Source: Pseudarthrobacter sp. NS4
Lineage (GTDB): Bacteria > Actinomycetota > Actinomycetes > Actinomycetales > Micrococcaceae
NCBI RefSeq assembly: GCF_024758005.1
Contig: NZ_CP103288.1
Location: 1,364,001-1,428,000 of the forward strand
Direction: 5' to 3'
Length of the DNA: 64,000 nt
Positions 35,608 through 44,767 of this stretch are shown piece after piece. Under the pieces are notes generated by a model. That model had not been told where the DNA came from and did not search any database. It worked only from the letters and a program-made list of their open reading frames with translations. Position numbers and translations under genes: made by a program. The number at the start of each line of letters is the position of its first letter. Position 1 is the first letter of the stretch.

Positions 35608-36846
35608 ATGGAGCCCGAAGTCCAGCCGCGTCGTCCGCGGACCCTGAAAAAAATTCTCATCGTTGCCGTGGTGTGCCTCCTGGCCGCAGCGGTCGGCGTT
35701 TTCGCCGCCGTGGCGCCGGGCCTCGCCAATGGCGCCCTGGAATCCGAGGCCGGCTCAGCCATACGCACCTCGCCGGGCATTGCCTCCCCGGTGATCGCAC
35801 CGGTGAAGGCCGAGGCCGTACCGGCCAACGGCGCCAAGCAAGTGAACCCTGCCGCTCCTGTTTCCCTCAAGGTAAGCAACGGCACCATTGAGCGCGTCAC
35901 CCTGACCAGTACCTCCGGCGAGACGGTGGAAGGCCGGATCGACCCGGAGGGCACCGGCTGGTCGGCGTCCGGGCCGCTCACGTTCAACACCGACTACAGC
36001 TACACGTATGTGCTCAAGGACGGCGCGGGACGCGAAACAAGCACAACGCAGTCCTTCAGCACCGTCTCCAGCTCTCAGGAGGCCGACGCCGCCATCTACC
36101 CGCTTGACGGTATGAAGGTGGGGGTTGGGCAGCCGCTGCAGGTCATCTTCAGCGAACCCGTGCTGAACCGCGACGCCGTCGAAAAGGCCATCACGGTCAC
36201 CAGCAGCGCAGGCCAAGTGGGCGCCTTCCACTGGTACAGCGACAAGATGGTCCGCTACCGGGCCGAAGACTTCTGGGCCGCCAACTCCACCATTTCGATG
36301 GACATGCAGCTCTTTGGCGTGGACCTGGGCAACGGACAGATCGCCAACTTCAACAAGAAGATGAGCATATCCATCGGCGACAAGAAGGTTGCCGTGGCTG
36401 ACGCCGCTGCGCACACTTTCACGCTCAGCATCAACGATCAGCCCGTCAAGACCCTGCCGGTCAGCATGGGGGACCAGCGCTTCCCGTCCGCCCGCGGGTA
36501 CGGGGTGCTGATGGAGAAGAAGCGGTATGACCACTTCCGGGCTTCAAGCATCGGGCTGAAGCCGGGTGATCCGGCCTACTACGGTGACGTGGACGTGGAG
36601 TACACCATCCGGCTGACGCTCAGCGGGGCCTATATCCACCAGGCCCTCGAATCGGCCTACCCCTTCATTGGCAACAAGAACGTCTCCCACGGCTGCATCG
36701 GGTTTGCTCCCGACGGCGCTGCCTGGGTCTTTGACAATATGGGCACCGGGGACGTGGTGCAGATTATCAACACCGAAGGCGACTACGCCGCCCACGATGA
36801 CGGCTTCGGCGACTGGAACATTCCCTGGAGCGAGTACGACAACTGA
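35608..36846 (+). CDS. L,D-transpeptidase (YkuD) with Ig-like domains
   Basis: Forms 3-3 cross-links in peptidoglycan or attaches proteins, outside the membrane. After a basic stretch (RRPRTLKK) there is a signal anchor (ILIVAVVCLLAAAVGVFAAVAPG, about 15-38), then two Ig-like regions (about 65-250) as in mycobacterial Ldt proteins, then the YkuD domain with YIHQALESAYPFIGNKNVSHGCIGF, holding the catalytic histidine and cysteine (SHGC). There is no lipobox cysteine, so it is not an obvious lipoprotein. Length 412. The ATG at 35608 has TAGGAT exactly 6 nt upstream: leaderless. Its stop nearly meets the convergent RDD gene. Confidence 0.92.
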   Translation: MEPEVQPRRPRTLKKILIVAVVCLLAAAVGVFAAVAPGLANGALESEAGSAIRTSPGIASPVIAPVKAEAVPANGAKQVNPAAPVSLKVSNGTIERVTLTSTSGETVEGRIDPEGTGWSASGPLTFNTDYSYTYVLKDGAGRETSTTQSFSTVSSSQEADAAIYPLDGMKVGVGQPLQVIFSEPVLNRDAVEKAITVTSSAGQVGAFHWYSDKMVRYRAEDFWAANSTISMDMQLFGVDLGNGQIANFNKKMSISIGDKKVAVADAAAHTFTLSINDQPVKTLPVSMGDQRFPSARGYGVLMEKKRYDHFRASSIGLKPGDPAYYGDVDVEYTIRLTLSGAYIHQALESAYPFIGNKNVSHGCIGFAPDGAAWVFDNMGTGDVVQIINTEGDYAAHDDGFGDWNIPWSEYDN

Positions 36847-36848
36847 CG

Positions 36849-37676
36849 TCAGCTGCCGAACGGCAGCCGCTGCAGCCGCTCGCCGACTTCGGTACTGCGC
36901 CGCCGCTGCTGCGCCAGCCTGGTGAGCTCGCGGTTCCGGCGTTCGGCGACGACGGCGGCAAGGAAGTCGTCGGGGCTGGTCCCCGGCGGCGGGGCAGGAG
37001 CCACGTGGGCGGATAGTTCCGTGGCGATGGACGCCGCCATTCCGGCGCGTGACATCGGCGCCATGCGGCCTGCCTGGCGGATGAACTGGGCGGCCCTGCG
37101 TGCGGTCGCATCGGGGATTCTTCCGATGTCCGCCGCTGATGCCCAGGCCCGAAGCCGGGGTGGTACGAAGACGGGAACAGCCTGTTCGACGGGTACCCGG
37201 CTTCGGATGGCATAGGTGCCTGCCAGCAGGTCGCCGAGGCGCCGGGACCTGTCGTTGAAAAGGGCCACGGTCAGCGCCAGTCCGCCGAGGGTCAGGTAGA
37301 TTTCGAGGAACCCGGTCAGGCCGCGGATGACGGCGTGCCGGAAACGGATGGCGCCGCCGTCGTCCCGGACCACGCGCAGGCCGGTAGCCAGTTTGCCGAG
37401 GGAGAGGCCACGGCTCAGCGTCTCCACCGCTACAGGCACGATCACCAGGCAGAAGACAACGCTGGAAAGCACCAAGGCCCGCATGGCTGCCTCGTCCAGG
37501 TCTTCGCCTGCTGCGGCCAAGCCGACCAGGATCGCCACCAGCAGCACGGCGTTGAAGAGGACATCGAGGATGAGACCCAGGGAACGGGCCGCGAAGGAAG
37601 CCGGCCGCAGTTCCAGGACTACCGCCTCGCCGGTGACTATCGAACTCACGGTACGTACCCATTCCTCGCGGCTCAT
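36849..37676 (-). CDS. RDD family membrane protein
   Basis: Membrane protein of unknown transport or structural role, about 275 residues. The RDD signature is present: RPASFAARSLGLILDVLFN in helix 1 (Arg and Asp), then ETLSRGLSLGKLATGLRVVRDDGGAIRFRHAVIRGL and RSRRLGDLLAGTYAI. A long charged cytoplasmic tail with a basic coiled segment (VAERRNRELTRLAQQRRRSTEVGERLQRL) follows. The start is uncertain (ATG 37676, TTG 37691). It diverges from SpoIIM, a pairing typical of actinobacteria where MoxR-DUF58 genes usually adjoin; here those are at 46361-51431. Confidence 0.85.
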   Translation of the reverse strand: MSREEWVRTVSSIVTGEAVVLELRPASFAARSLGLILDVLFNAVLLVAILVGLAAAGEDLDEAAMRALVLSSVVFCLVIVPVAVETLSRGLSLGKLATGLRVVRDDGGAIRFRHAVIRGLTGFLEIYLTLGGLALTVALFNDRSRRLGDLLAGTYAIRSRVPVEQAVPVFVPPRLRAWASAADIGRIPDATARRAAQFIRQAGRMAPMSRAGMAASIATELSAHVAPAPPPGTSPDDFLAAVVAERRNRELTRLAQQRRRSTEVGERLQRLPFGS

Positions 37677-37721
37677 GGTGCAGACGGTCAAAGTCTAGTG
37701 CTGTGACGCTAGGCTGGTCCC

Positions 37722-38714
37722 GTGGATATGGACGCCTTCTCCGCCGTCAATGCGGACAAGTGGTCACGGCTGCACGAACTCGCCTCAAAGGGCAGGCTCA
37801 GCGGACGTGAGGCCGATGAACTGCTGGCGCTCTACCAGTCCACGTCCTCACATCTGTCACTGATCCGCTCCATTGCCCCCGAAAGCGGCCTCTCCGCCTC
37901 GCTCTCGGCCACGCTGGCCCAGGCCAGGACCCGCTTCACCGGTGCCCGCTCCAATCCGATGGCAGACCTCGCACGGTTTTTCGTGGTGGCACTTCCGGCG
38001 GCGTTCTACCGGCTTACGTGGCTCACCCTGGCGTGCGGGGCCGCGTTCATCATTATCGGTGCCGCCTATGCGCTCTGGATCGGAACCTCGCCGGAAGCGC
38101 TGCGGGCTGTGGCATCGGAAGCAGCGGCCAAACAGTATGTCGAGGAAGACTTCATCGACTATTACTCCGAGAACCCGGCCGCATCCTTCGCGGGCGCTGT
38201 CTGGACCAACAACGCCTGGATCAGCGCCCAGGCGGTTGCCCTCGGCATTACCGGAGTCTGGGTGCCGATGATCCTGTTCAGTAACGCGCAGGGTGTGGGA
38301 GTGGCGGCGGGCGTTTTCGCGGCCGCAGGCAAGTCCGACGTCTTTTTCAGCTACATCCTGCCGCACGGCCTGATGGAGCTTACTGCCGTCTTCATAGCCT
38401 GTGCGGCAGGGCTCCGGATTTTTTGGGCCATGGTGTCGCCCGGGCCACGCACCAGGGGCCGCGCGGTAGCCGAGGAAGGCAGATCGCTGATTACAGTTGC
38501 CCTCGGCCTGGTCCTGGTGCTGTTTGCCTCCGGACTCGTGGAAGGATTCGTCACCCCAAGCCCGTTGCCGGTGTGGGCCAAGATCACCATAGGTGCCGCG
38601 GTGCTGGGGGCTTACTGGGTTTACGTCCTGGTGTGGGGCAGGCGCGCCTACCTGTCAGGGGAACGTGGTGACCTTCGCCGCGAGGATGCCGGCTACACGG
38701 AAATCGCTGCCTGA
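37722..38714 (+). CDS. Stage II sporulation protein M family membrane protein
   Basis: SpoIIM-like protein, 330 residues. The N-terminal 80 residues are cytoplasmic and helical (WSRLHELASKGRLSGREADELLALYQSTSSHL), followed by helices with the family blocks NNAWISAQAVALGITGVWVPMILFSNAQGVGVAAGVFAAAGK and ILPHGLMELTAVFIACAAGLRI. In Bacillus SpoIIM is part of the DMP peptidoglycan hydrolase complex; in actinobacteria the family accompanies RDD and MoxR-DUF58 genes and its role is not known. GTG 37722 has TAGGCT 6 nt upstream (leaderless). Confidence 0.87.
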   Translation: MDMDAFSAVNADKWSRLHELASKGRLSGREADELLALYQSTSSHLSLIRSIAPESGLSASLSATLAQARTRFTGARSNPMADLARFFVVALPAAFYRLTWLTLACGAAFIIIGAAYALWIGTSPEALRAVASEAAAKQYVEEDFIDYYSENPAASFAGAVWTNNAWISAQAVALGITGVWVPMILFSNAQGVGVAAGVFAAAGKSDVFFSYILPHGLMELTAVFIACAAGLRIFWAMVSPGPRTRGRAVAEEGRSLITVALGLVLVLFASGLVEGFVTPSPLPVWAKITIGAAVLGAYWVYVLVWGRRAYLSGERGDLRREDAGYTEIAA

Positions 38715-38841
38715 ATCGTTGTAATTCCGCCGGGGTGGTTCCTCGCCCAGCCCAACACCCGGACTGTAGGCTCGTCAACAGATAAAGCGCCGCGCCTGGG
38801 GTCCTTCCGCGGCGCGGAAACCCAACGGAAGTGACGCTGCT

Positions 38842-40035
38842 GTGAAAGACGAAACACCGGCCCGCGCCAAAAGCTCCGCGCCGCAGCCGGAACCTCTCCT
38901 GGACACGTCCGCGGACTCCGACGAGCCCGCTTTTTCCTGGCTGACTCCTGCGAAGAAGGGCGCTGCCGGGCCTGACGCCGGCAATTCGCCCGCCGGGGCT
39001 CCGTCCGGTCCGGCGGGCTCTACACCCGCGACGGGTTCTTCCCCATCAACCGGGTCCTCCCCTGTGATGGGGGAATCCGAAGCGGGGGAGCCGAAGCCGC
39101 GCATGAGCCCCCAACCGGAAAGCAGGGCGGACCGGAAAGCCGCGGAGGCCGCCGCAGGGCCCTCCGGCGTGGTCCCGCCCTCGGAGACTGTCCCGCCGTC
39201 GAACTCCGGGTCTTCCAGCCATGACCGTTCACCGGTCTTCAGAGAGCCGCTGCCCACATCCGCGCTGCACGTACGCCCCCCGGAGGAGGAGGTGGAGCGC
39301 CGCAACGCCGAGCGCGAGAGCGCCGCCAACGCCAAACCGGTCGCCCCGCGCGTCATGCAGGTCCTGCTCGCCATCTCCTTCCCCGTGGTGCTCCTGGTCC
39401 TTGCCGTGCGGGCAGTCACCAGCCCGCTGTTCCTGTGGGTGGAATACAACCGCCCCGGTTTTCCCGGGGACGGGTACGGCTTCAGCACGGACGACCGCAT
39501 GACCTACGGCTCCTACGCCGTCGACTACCTCAGCAACTGGGCTGGTCCCGGGTATCTTGGGGACCTGGTAAACCGCGGCGGGGACAAACTGTTCAAGGAC
39601 GCTGAAGTCAGCCACATGGCGGACGTCAAGACCGTGATCCTCTCCAGTTTCGGCGCCGGTGCGCTGTTGCTCCTGCTGGGCCTCATCGCCGTCCTGTACC
39701 TTCGGAAGCGGAGCACGGGCGGGGTCCGCAGGGGCCTGTTCGCGGGTTCCATCATTACCCTGGTCCTCATCCTGGGTCTCGGGACTCTGGCAGTACTGGG
39801 CTGGCAGCAGTTCTTTACCGAGTTCCACCGGATCTTCTTTGCGGACGGATCCTGGACCTTCAGCCTGGACGACACCCTGATCCGGCTGTTCCCCGGCCAG
39901 TTCTGGATCGACGCCGGGATTGTCATCGCGGGCCTGGTGCTGCTGACGGCGCTGGTGACACTGGTCCTCACCTGGCCCACGCGGCGCCGCCGTGGCCTGG
40001 TGCGCGAGGAGCCAGTGGAGGCGGATCAGGCGTAA
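38842..40035 (+). CDS. TIGR01906/DUF1461 family membrane protein with disordered N-terminus
   Basis: 397 residues. The first 165 are Pro/Ser/Gly/Glu-rich and look disordered. The membrane part carries a first helix (VMQVLLAISFPVVLLVLAVRAVTSP), an extracellular loop (VEYNRPGFPGDGYGFSTDDRMTYGSYAVDYL) and three more helices, with the DUF1461 motif FFADGSWTFSLDDTLIRLFPGQFWIDAG. Function unknown. GTG start with GGAAG upstream. Its stop overlaps the convergent acyl-CoA synthetase stop by about 10 nt. Confidence 0.82.
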   Translation: MKDETPARAKSSAPQPEPLLDTSADSDEPAFSWLTPAKKGAAGPDAGNSPAGAPSGPAGSTPATGSSPSTGSSPVMGESEAGEPKPRMSPQPESRADRKAAEAAAGPSGVVPPSETVPPSNSGSSSHDRSPVFREPLPTSALHVRPPEEEVERRNAERESAANAKPVAPRVMQVLLAISFPVVLLVLAVRAVTSPLFLWVEYNRPGFPGDGYGFSTDDRMTYGSYAVDYLSNWAGPGYLGDLVNRGGDKLFKDAEVSHMADVKTVILSSFGAGALLLLLGLIAVLYLRKRSTGGVRRGLFAGSIITLVLILGLGTLAVLGWQQFFTEFHRIFFADGSWTFSLDDTLIRLFPGQFWIDAGIVIAGLVLLTALVTLVLTWPTRRRRGLVREEPVEADQA

Positions 40036-41855
40036 AGCCTGGCGATGTCCGCCTGGAAGTCCTGCAGGACGGCGGCCCGCTTCAGTTTGAGCGACGGCGT
40101 CAGGTGGCCGGACTCCACGGTGAACTCGGCGTCCAGGAGCGAGAAACTGCGGATGGATTCAGCTTTGGACACCAGCAGGTTGGCCTGATCCACCGCTTCC
40201 TGCACAGCTTTGGTTACCTCAGGATCGGTCATCGCTTCCCGGAGGGGGAGAGGCGGCAGCCCGCGCTCCGAGCGCCAATCGGCCAGGCCCTCCGGGTCCA
40301 GGGTCACCAGCGCCGAGACGAACGGCCTGCCGTCGCCCACCACTACTGCCTGGTCTACCAGCTGGTGGGACCGGATGGTTTCCTCCAACGGCCCGGGGGC
40401 CACATTCTTGCCCCCGGCGGTGACCAGCAGGTCCTTCTTCCGGCCGGTAACGGTGAGGAAGCCATCCGGGTCCAGCCTGCCGAGGTCTCCTGTGCGGAAG
40501 AAGCCGTCCACGAAGGCTTCTGCGTTTGCGGCCTGGTTCCCGTGGTAGCCCTTGAAGACGCCGATGCCCTTGACCAGGATTTCGCCGTCTTCGGTTACCC
40601 GGACGGTGGTGCCCGGGATGGGGATGCCCACCGATCCCACCCTCGTGTGTGACGGGGTGTTGACCGTGCACGGCGCGGTGGTCTCGGTGAGGCCATACCC
40701 CTCCAGCACCGGAATGCCCGCACCGCGGAAGAAATGCGCATCCTCAGGTGCCAGCGGGCTTGCACCGGACACGGTATATCCCACCTGGCCGCCCAGGGCC
40801 TGGCGGAGCCGGGGATACAGCAACCGGTCAAACAACCCGTGCCGGATCCTCAACAGCAGGCCGGGGCCGGTGCCCTCGCCGCGGCTTTTCCTGTCCAGTT
40901 CCCGCGAATACCCAATGGCGACGGCCGAGGCAGCCTTGAACAGGCGGCCCTTTCCGGCCACAGCAGCCTTGTGCCCGGCCGTGGACCGGACTTTCTCGAA
41001 GATCCGCGGGACCACCAGGAGGAAAGTGGGCCGGAAGGTTCCCAGGTCATCCAGGAGCTGCGCCGCTCCCGGGGTGTGCCCCAGCGTGGCCCCCGCCGTC
41101 AGGCAGACCACCTGGACTGCCCGTGCCAGGACGTGGGCCAGCGGCAGGAACATCAGTGTGCGCGCCTGGTCCTTGCGCAGCAGTTCAGGAAGGAACGCGA
41201 CGATGTTCCTGGCCACCAGGGCGAAGTTGCCGTGCGTGATTTCGCACCCCTTGGGGTTGCCCGTGGTGCCCGAGGTGTAAACAACCGAGGCGACGTCGTC
41301 CAGCCCTGCCCGGCTCCGGTGCCGTTCCAGCTCGGCGTCGCTGACCCCGGCCCCCGCAGCGGCGAGGCTGGCAAGGTTGGGGGCCGCGCCGTCGTCATCC
41401 ATCCTGACCACGTTCACAAGACGGTCGCGGAGCGGGGCGGAGCCGGCAACAACGCCGGAAACCAGCTCCACCGTGGCCCTGTCCTGCGCAAAGACCCGGC
41501 GCACCCCGGCGTCGCGGATGATCCACTCCACCTGTCGCGCGGAAGACGTTTCGTAGATGGGAACCGTCACCCCGCCGGCAAACCAGATGGCGAAGTCCAC
41601 TAACGTCCACTCGTAGGATGTAGCGGACATGACCGCCACGGTGTCGCCCGGTTCCAGTCCGCCTGCGATCAGTCCCTTGGCCAGCGCGCTCACGTCCTGC
41701 AGGAACTTCCCGGCCGGAACATCCACCCAGCCGTTGGGCCCTTTGCGCCGGTAAAGTGCATGGGCAGGGTTGGCCGCGTGTTGTTCCAGGAGCAGGTCGG
41801 TGACGTTGCTGCCGGCATCCAGCTCAACCAGCAGTTCAGTGCTCGCTTCTCTCAC
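40026..41855 (-). CDS. Long-chain fatty acid-CoA ligase (AMP-binding)
   Basis: Activates fatty acids to acyl-CoA through acyl-adenylates. From the GTG at 41855 (GGAG upstream) it has 609 residues. Motifs are VVYTSGTTGNPKGCEITHGN (P-loop-like A3), the A5 block GYGLTETTAPCTVN, FRTGDLGRLDPDGFLTVTGRKKDLLVTAGGKNVAPGPLEE (A7-A8) and a C-terminal lysine region SLKLKRAAVL. It resembles FadD15-type actinobacterial ligases. The frame is open further upstream to 42128 but overlaps the mannosyltransferase gene. It lies 67 nt after that gene and may share its transcript. Confidence 0.92.
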   Translation of the reverse strand: MREASTELLVELDAGSNVTDLLLEQHAANPAHALYRRKGPNGWVDVPAGKFLQDVSALAKGLIAGGLEPGDTVAVMSATSYEWTLVDFAIWFAGGVTVPIYETSSARQVEWIIRDAGVRRVFAQDRATVELVSGVVAGSAPLRDRLVNVVRMDDDGAAPNLASLAAAGAGVSDAELERHRSRAGLDDVASVVYTSGTTGNPKGCEITHGNFALVARNIVAFLPELLRKDQARTLMFLPLAHVLARAVQVVCLTAGATLGHTPGAAQLLDDLGTFRPTFLLVVPRIFEKVRSTAGHKAAVAGKGRLFKAASAVAIGYSRELDRKSRGEGTGPGLLLRIRHGLFDRLLYPRLRQALGGQVGYTVSGASPLAPEDAHFFRGAGIPVLEGYGLTETTAPCTVNTPSHTRVGSVGIPIPGTTVRVTEDGEILVKGIGVFKGYHGNQAANAEAFVDGFFRTGDLGRLDPDGFLTVTGRKKDLLVTAGGKNVAPGPLEETIRSHQLVDQAVVVGDGRPFVSALVTLDPEGLADWRSERGLPPLPLREAMTDPEVTKAVQEAVDQANLLVSKAESIRSFSLLDAEFTVESGHLTPSLKLKRAAVLQDFQADIARLYA

Positions 41856-41922
41856 AGCATGTCTCCGTTCCGCTGCCAGGCCGCGGGAGCGGCTTCGATC
41901 GGGGGTCTGGTGCAATCCTGCC

Positions 41923-43656
41923 CTAGATCCAGGACGGCATCCACATCCGGACTTTCCAGTCCCCGTAGGGGATGGTCTCGGCAGCCCAGACCGGGTAGAA
42001 GAAAGCTGAGAGCAGGACCGCCGCCGCCACGAACAGCACCACGAGGTAGAGGCCGGAGCGCCGGCGCCAGGCCGGGTCTGCGGCGCTTCCCAGAACGAGC
42101 CCCAGGCAATAGACCAGCGCCAGGACAAGGAAGGGCTCGAAGGACACTGCGTAGAAGTAGAACATGGTCCGCTCGGGGTAGAGGAACCACGGGAGGTAGC
42201 CCGCGCCGACGCCCGCCAGTATCGCCCCGGCCCGCCAATCCCGCCGGCCCGCCCACCAGAACAGGAGCACCACCAGGGAGATGGCGGCAGCCCACCAGAT
42301 CAGGGGGTTGCCCACGGACAGGATCGCGGACGTGCATTTGTCTACGTCACAGCCGGGAGTGCCTTGCTGCGGGGTCTCATAGAAGAACGACGTAGGCCTG
42401 CCGAGCACCAGCCAGCTCCAGGCGCTGGCCTCGTACGGGTGGTCGGACCCCAAGCCCTGATGGAAGGTGTACGCCTCCCGGTGGTAATGGGCCAGCGACC
42501 TGACAGAGTCGGGCAGCCAGCCCCATCCAGGGGAAGGGTTGCTTTCAGCCCAGTGGCGGAAGTAGGCATCCTCCGAGCGGAACCAGCCTGTCCATGCGGC
42601 TGCGTACGCCATGCCGGCAACCGGGACAATGCTAAGGAAGGCGGGAATGCCGTCCTTGATGATGCCGCCGCTGACCCAGCCCCGGATACCAGCCACCCGC
42701 CGGGCACTGAGGTCCCAAAAGACTGTAAGGAGCCCAAAGCCGGCCAGGAAGAACAACCCGGACCATTTGGTGCCGACGGCGAGGCCCAGGCAGATGCCCG
42801 CCATGACGCGCCACCAGCGGACCCCCAGCCAGGGCCCGGACAGCAGTACGGCAGCAGGCGGCATCCCGCCGTTCCGTTCTGCGGCCTGTGCCAGCCGGCT
42901 GGCGAGCCGGCGCCGGCCGTCGTCCCGGTCCAGCAGCAGGGCGCCGAATGCTGCGAGGATCCAGAACATCAGGAAGATGTCCAGCAGGGAGGTCCGCGAC
43001 ATCACCAGGTGATGCCCGTCCACCGCCAGGAGCAGGCCGGCAGCCCCGGCGAGCGGCAGCGACCGGAACAGCTTAAGGGCAATCAGTGACAGAAGCAGGA
43101 TGGAAAGGGTTCCGGTCAGGGCCGCTGCAAAGCGCCAGCCAAAGGAATTGTCAGGGCCAAAGAGCCACATCCCGGCGGCGATCATCCACTTGCCCACCGG
43201 GGGATGGACCACGTACTCGGGAGAGGAGAGCAGGACTGCGGGGTTTCCCGCGTTGAAGGAATCGTTCGCCTTGTCCGGCCAGCTGCGTTCATAGCCGCTG
43301 ACGAGGAAGGAGTAGGCGTCCTTGACGTAGTAGGTTTCGTCGAAGACCAGCTTGTGCGGGGTGTCCAGCCGAACAAACCGCAGGATTCCTCCGGCGGCCG
43401 CCGTGAGGACCGGGACCAGCAGCAGCCAGAGACGCAGCGACGGCGGATAGTCGCGCCACGCCCTGGCGCCTCCCAGAAGCCGTGCCTGCAGCGATTCAAT
43501 GGTGAAAGCCTCTTCCGGGCGGCTTATCCAGGGCCGGAGTTTGCGGCCTCGTGCCTGTGCCCCACCACCGCTGTCCGCCGCCTCCAACGCGGTCTTGCCG
43601 GATGCGGCGGGAGCGGTGTTTCCGGCTCCGGGAGGCCGCGTCGAGGTCTGCGTCAC
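41923..43656 (-). CDS. pmt: Dolichyl-phosphate-mannose protein mannosyltransferase (PMT, GT39)
   Basis: O-mannosylates exported proteins from polyprenyl-phosphate mannose at the outer membrane face, coupled to Sec export. About 577 residues with some ten predicted helices. The catalytic Asp-Glu lies in HKLVFDETYYVKDAYS (first loop), with VVHPPVGKWMIAAG and FGWRFAAALTGTLSILL typical of actinobacterial PMT. The GTG at 43656 has TAGCAT 7 nt upstream; an ATG at 43665 overlaps that box, so 43656 is preferred. It diverges from rsmI, an arrangement also found in mycobacteria. Confidence 0.92.
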   Translation of the reverse strand: MTQTSTRPPGAGNTAPAASGKTALEAADSGGGAQARGRKLRPWISRPEEAFTIESLQARLLGGARAWRDYPPSLRLWLLLVPVLTAAAGGILRFVRLDTPHKLVFDETYYVKDAYSFLVSGYERSWPDKANDSFNAGNPAVLLSSPEYVVHPPVGKWMIAAGMWLFGPDNSFGWRFAAALTGTLSILLLSLIALKLFRSLPLAGAAGLLLAVDGHHLVMSRTSLLDIFLMFWILAAFGALLLDRDDGRRRLASRLAQAAERNGGMPPAAVLLSGPWLGVRWWRVMAGICLGLAVGTKWSGLFFLAGFGLLTVFWDLSARRVAGIRGWVSGGIIKDGIPAFLSIVPVAGMAYAAAWTGWFRSEDAYFRHWAESNPSPGWGWLPDSVRSLAHYHREAYTFHQGLGSDHPYEASAWSWLVLGRPTSFFYETPQQGTPGCDVDKCTSAILSVGNPLIWWAAAISLVVLLFWWAGRRDWRAGAILAGVGAGYLPWFLYPERTMFYFYAVSFEPFLVLALVYCLGLVLGSAADPAWRRRSGLYLVVLFVAAAVLLSAFFYPVWAAETIPYGDWKVRMWMPSWI

Positions 43657-43711
43657 GTGCCCCATGCTACCTTTTGCGGCTGGCAGTCCTCCTCAGCAGT
43701 AGGCTGGTGGC

Positions 43712-44587
43712 GTGGACCCTAACCCCAGCACCCTTCCAGAATCCGGCCCGGCATCGCCAGGACGAATTGTCCTTGCCGCCACTCCGATCGGAAATACGGG
43801 GGACGCTTCCGCGAGGCTCGTGGAACTGCTGGGAACCGCAGACATCGTGGCAGCGGAGGACACCCGCCGCCTGCACCGGCTGGTTCAAAGCCTTGGGGTT
43901 ACGGTGGCGGGCCGCGTGATCAGTTACCACGAGCACAACGAGGCAACCAGGACGGCGGAGCTTCTGGACCAGGTGCGGACCGGAAGCACCCTGCTGATGG
44001 TCACCGACGCCGGCATGCCGTCCGTGTCGGATCCCGGCTTCCGGCTTGTTGAAGGTGCGGTCGCGGCGGGACTGACGGTCACGGCGGTGCCTGGACCGTC
44101 CGCTGTGCTCACTGCACTGGCACTGTCCGGCCTGCCCACCGACCGTTTCTGCTTTGAAGGATTCCTTCCCCGGAAAGCGGGGGAACGGGCATCGCGCCTG
44201 GCCGATCTCGCCGGGGAACGGCGGACCATGGTGTTCTTTGAGGCACCGCACCGGCTTGAAGCCATGCTGCGGGCACTGAGGGAGCGGTTTGGTGCGGAGC
44301 GTCCCGTCGCCGTATGCCGGGAATTGACCAAGACGTATGAAGAAGTGATCCGGGGATCCCTGGGCGAGCTGGTGCAGTGGGCTGAATCGACGGAGGTCCG
44401 GGGCGAGATCGCGGTTGTGCTCGGCGGCGCGCCCGAACAAAAAGCGGGTACGCCGGAGGACCACGTGGCCGCCGTCAACGAGCTGGTGTCGCAGGGCATA
44501 CGCCTCAAGGAGGCGGTGGCTGCTGTGGCCGAAGACGTGCGCGTGAGCAAAAGGGAGCTCTATTCGGCCGTGCTCGCAGCCCGTTGA
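43712..44587 (+). CDS. rsmI: 16S rRNA (cytidine-1402-2'-O)-methyltransferase
   Basis: Methylates C1402 in the ribosomal decoding centre using S-adenosylmethionine. The 291-residue protein has the RsmI/tetrapyrrole methylase pattern: GRIVLAATPIGNTGDASARLVELLGTADIVAAEDTRR, VISYHEHNE, GSTLLMVTDAGMPSVSDPGFRLV, PGPSAVLTALALSGLPTDRFCFEGFLPRK and TMVFFEAPHRL. GTG 43712 has TAGGCT exactly 6 nt upstream and no ribosome-binding site (leaderless). A perfect 28-nt palindrome follows the stop. Confidence 0.95.
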   Translation: MDPNPSTLPESGPASPGRIVLAATPIGNTGDASARLVELLGTADIVAAEDTRRLHRLVQSLGVTVAGRVISYHEHNEATRTAELLDQVRTGSTLLMVTDAGMPSVSDPGFRLVEGAVAAGLTVTAVPGPSAVLTALALSGLPTDRFCFEGFLPRKAGERASRLADLAGERRTMVFFEAPHRLEAMLRALRERFGAERPVAVCRELTKTYEEVIRGSLGELVQWAESTEVRGEIAVVLGGAPEQKAGTPEDHVAAVNELVSQGIRLKEAVAAVAEDVRVSKRELYSAVLAAR

Positions 44588-44605
44588 CCACGTGCAAGGC
44601 TACGG

Positions 44606-44633
44606 GTTGTGCTGTGCAGCTGCACAGCACAAC
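44606..44633. terminator. Perfect 28-nt palindrome after rsmI
   Basis: The half-site GTTGTGCTGTGCAG (44606-44619) is followed immediately by its exact complement (44620-44633). As RNA it folds into a 12-bp stem with a 4-nt loop; as DNA it is an uninterrupted dyad that could also bind a dimeric regulator of the dehydrogenase gene starting 134 nt later. A TAGTCT box near 44682 may be that gene's -10. Confidence 0.6.
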
Positions 44634-44767
44634 GGCATTTCGGCAGTGCGCAGAGGCGTAGACCCGGGCGAACGCCCGCAGTAGTCTGACAGTTAATCAG
44701 CCTGATGAGCCCGGTCACTCCGGCCGCGCCGCAGGGCTGCAACAACCCTACTGACGAGGGAGTCATC

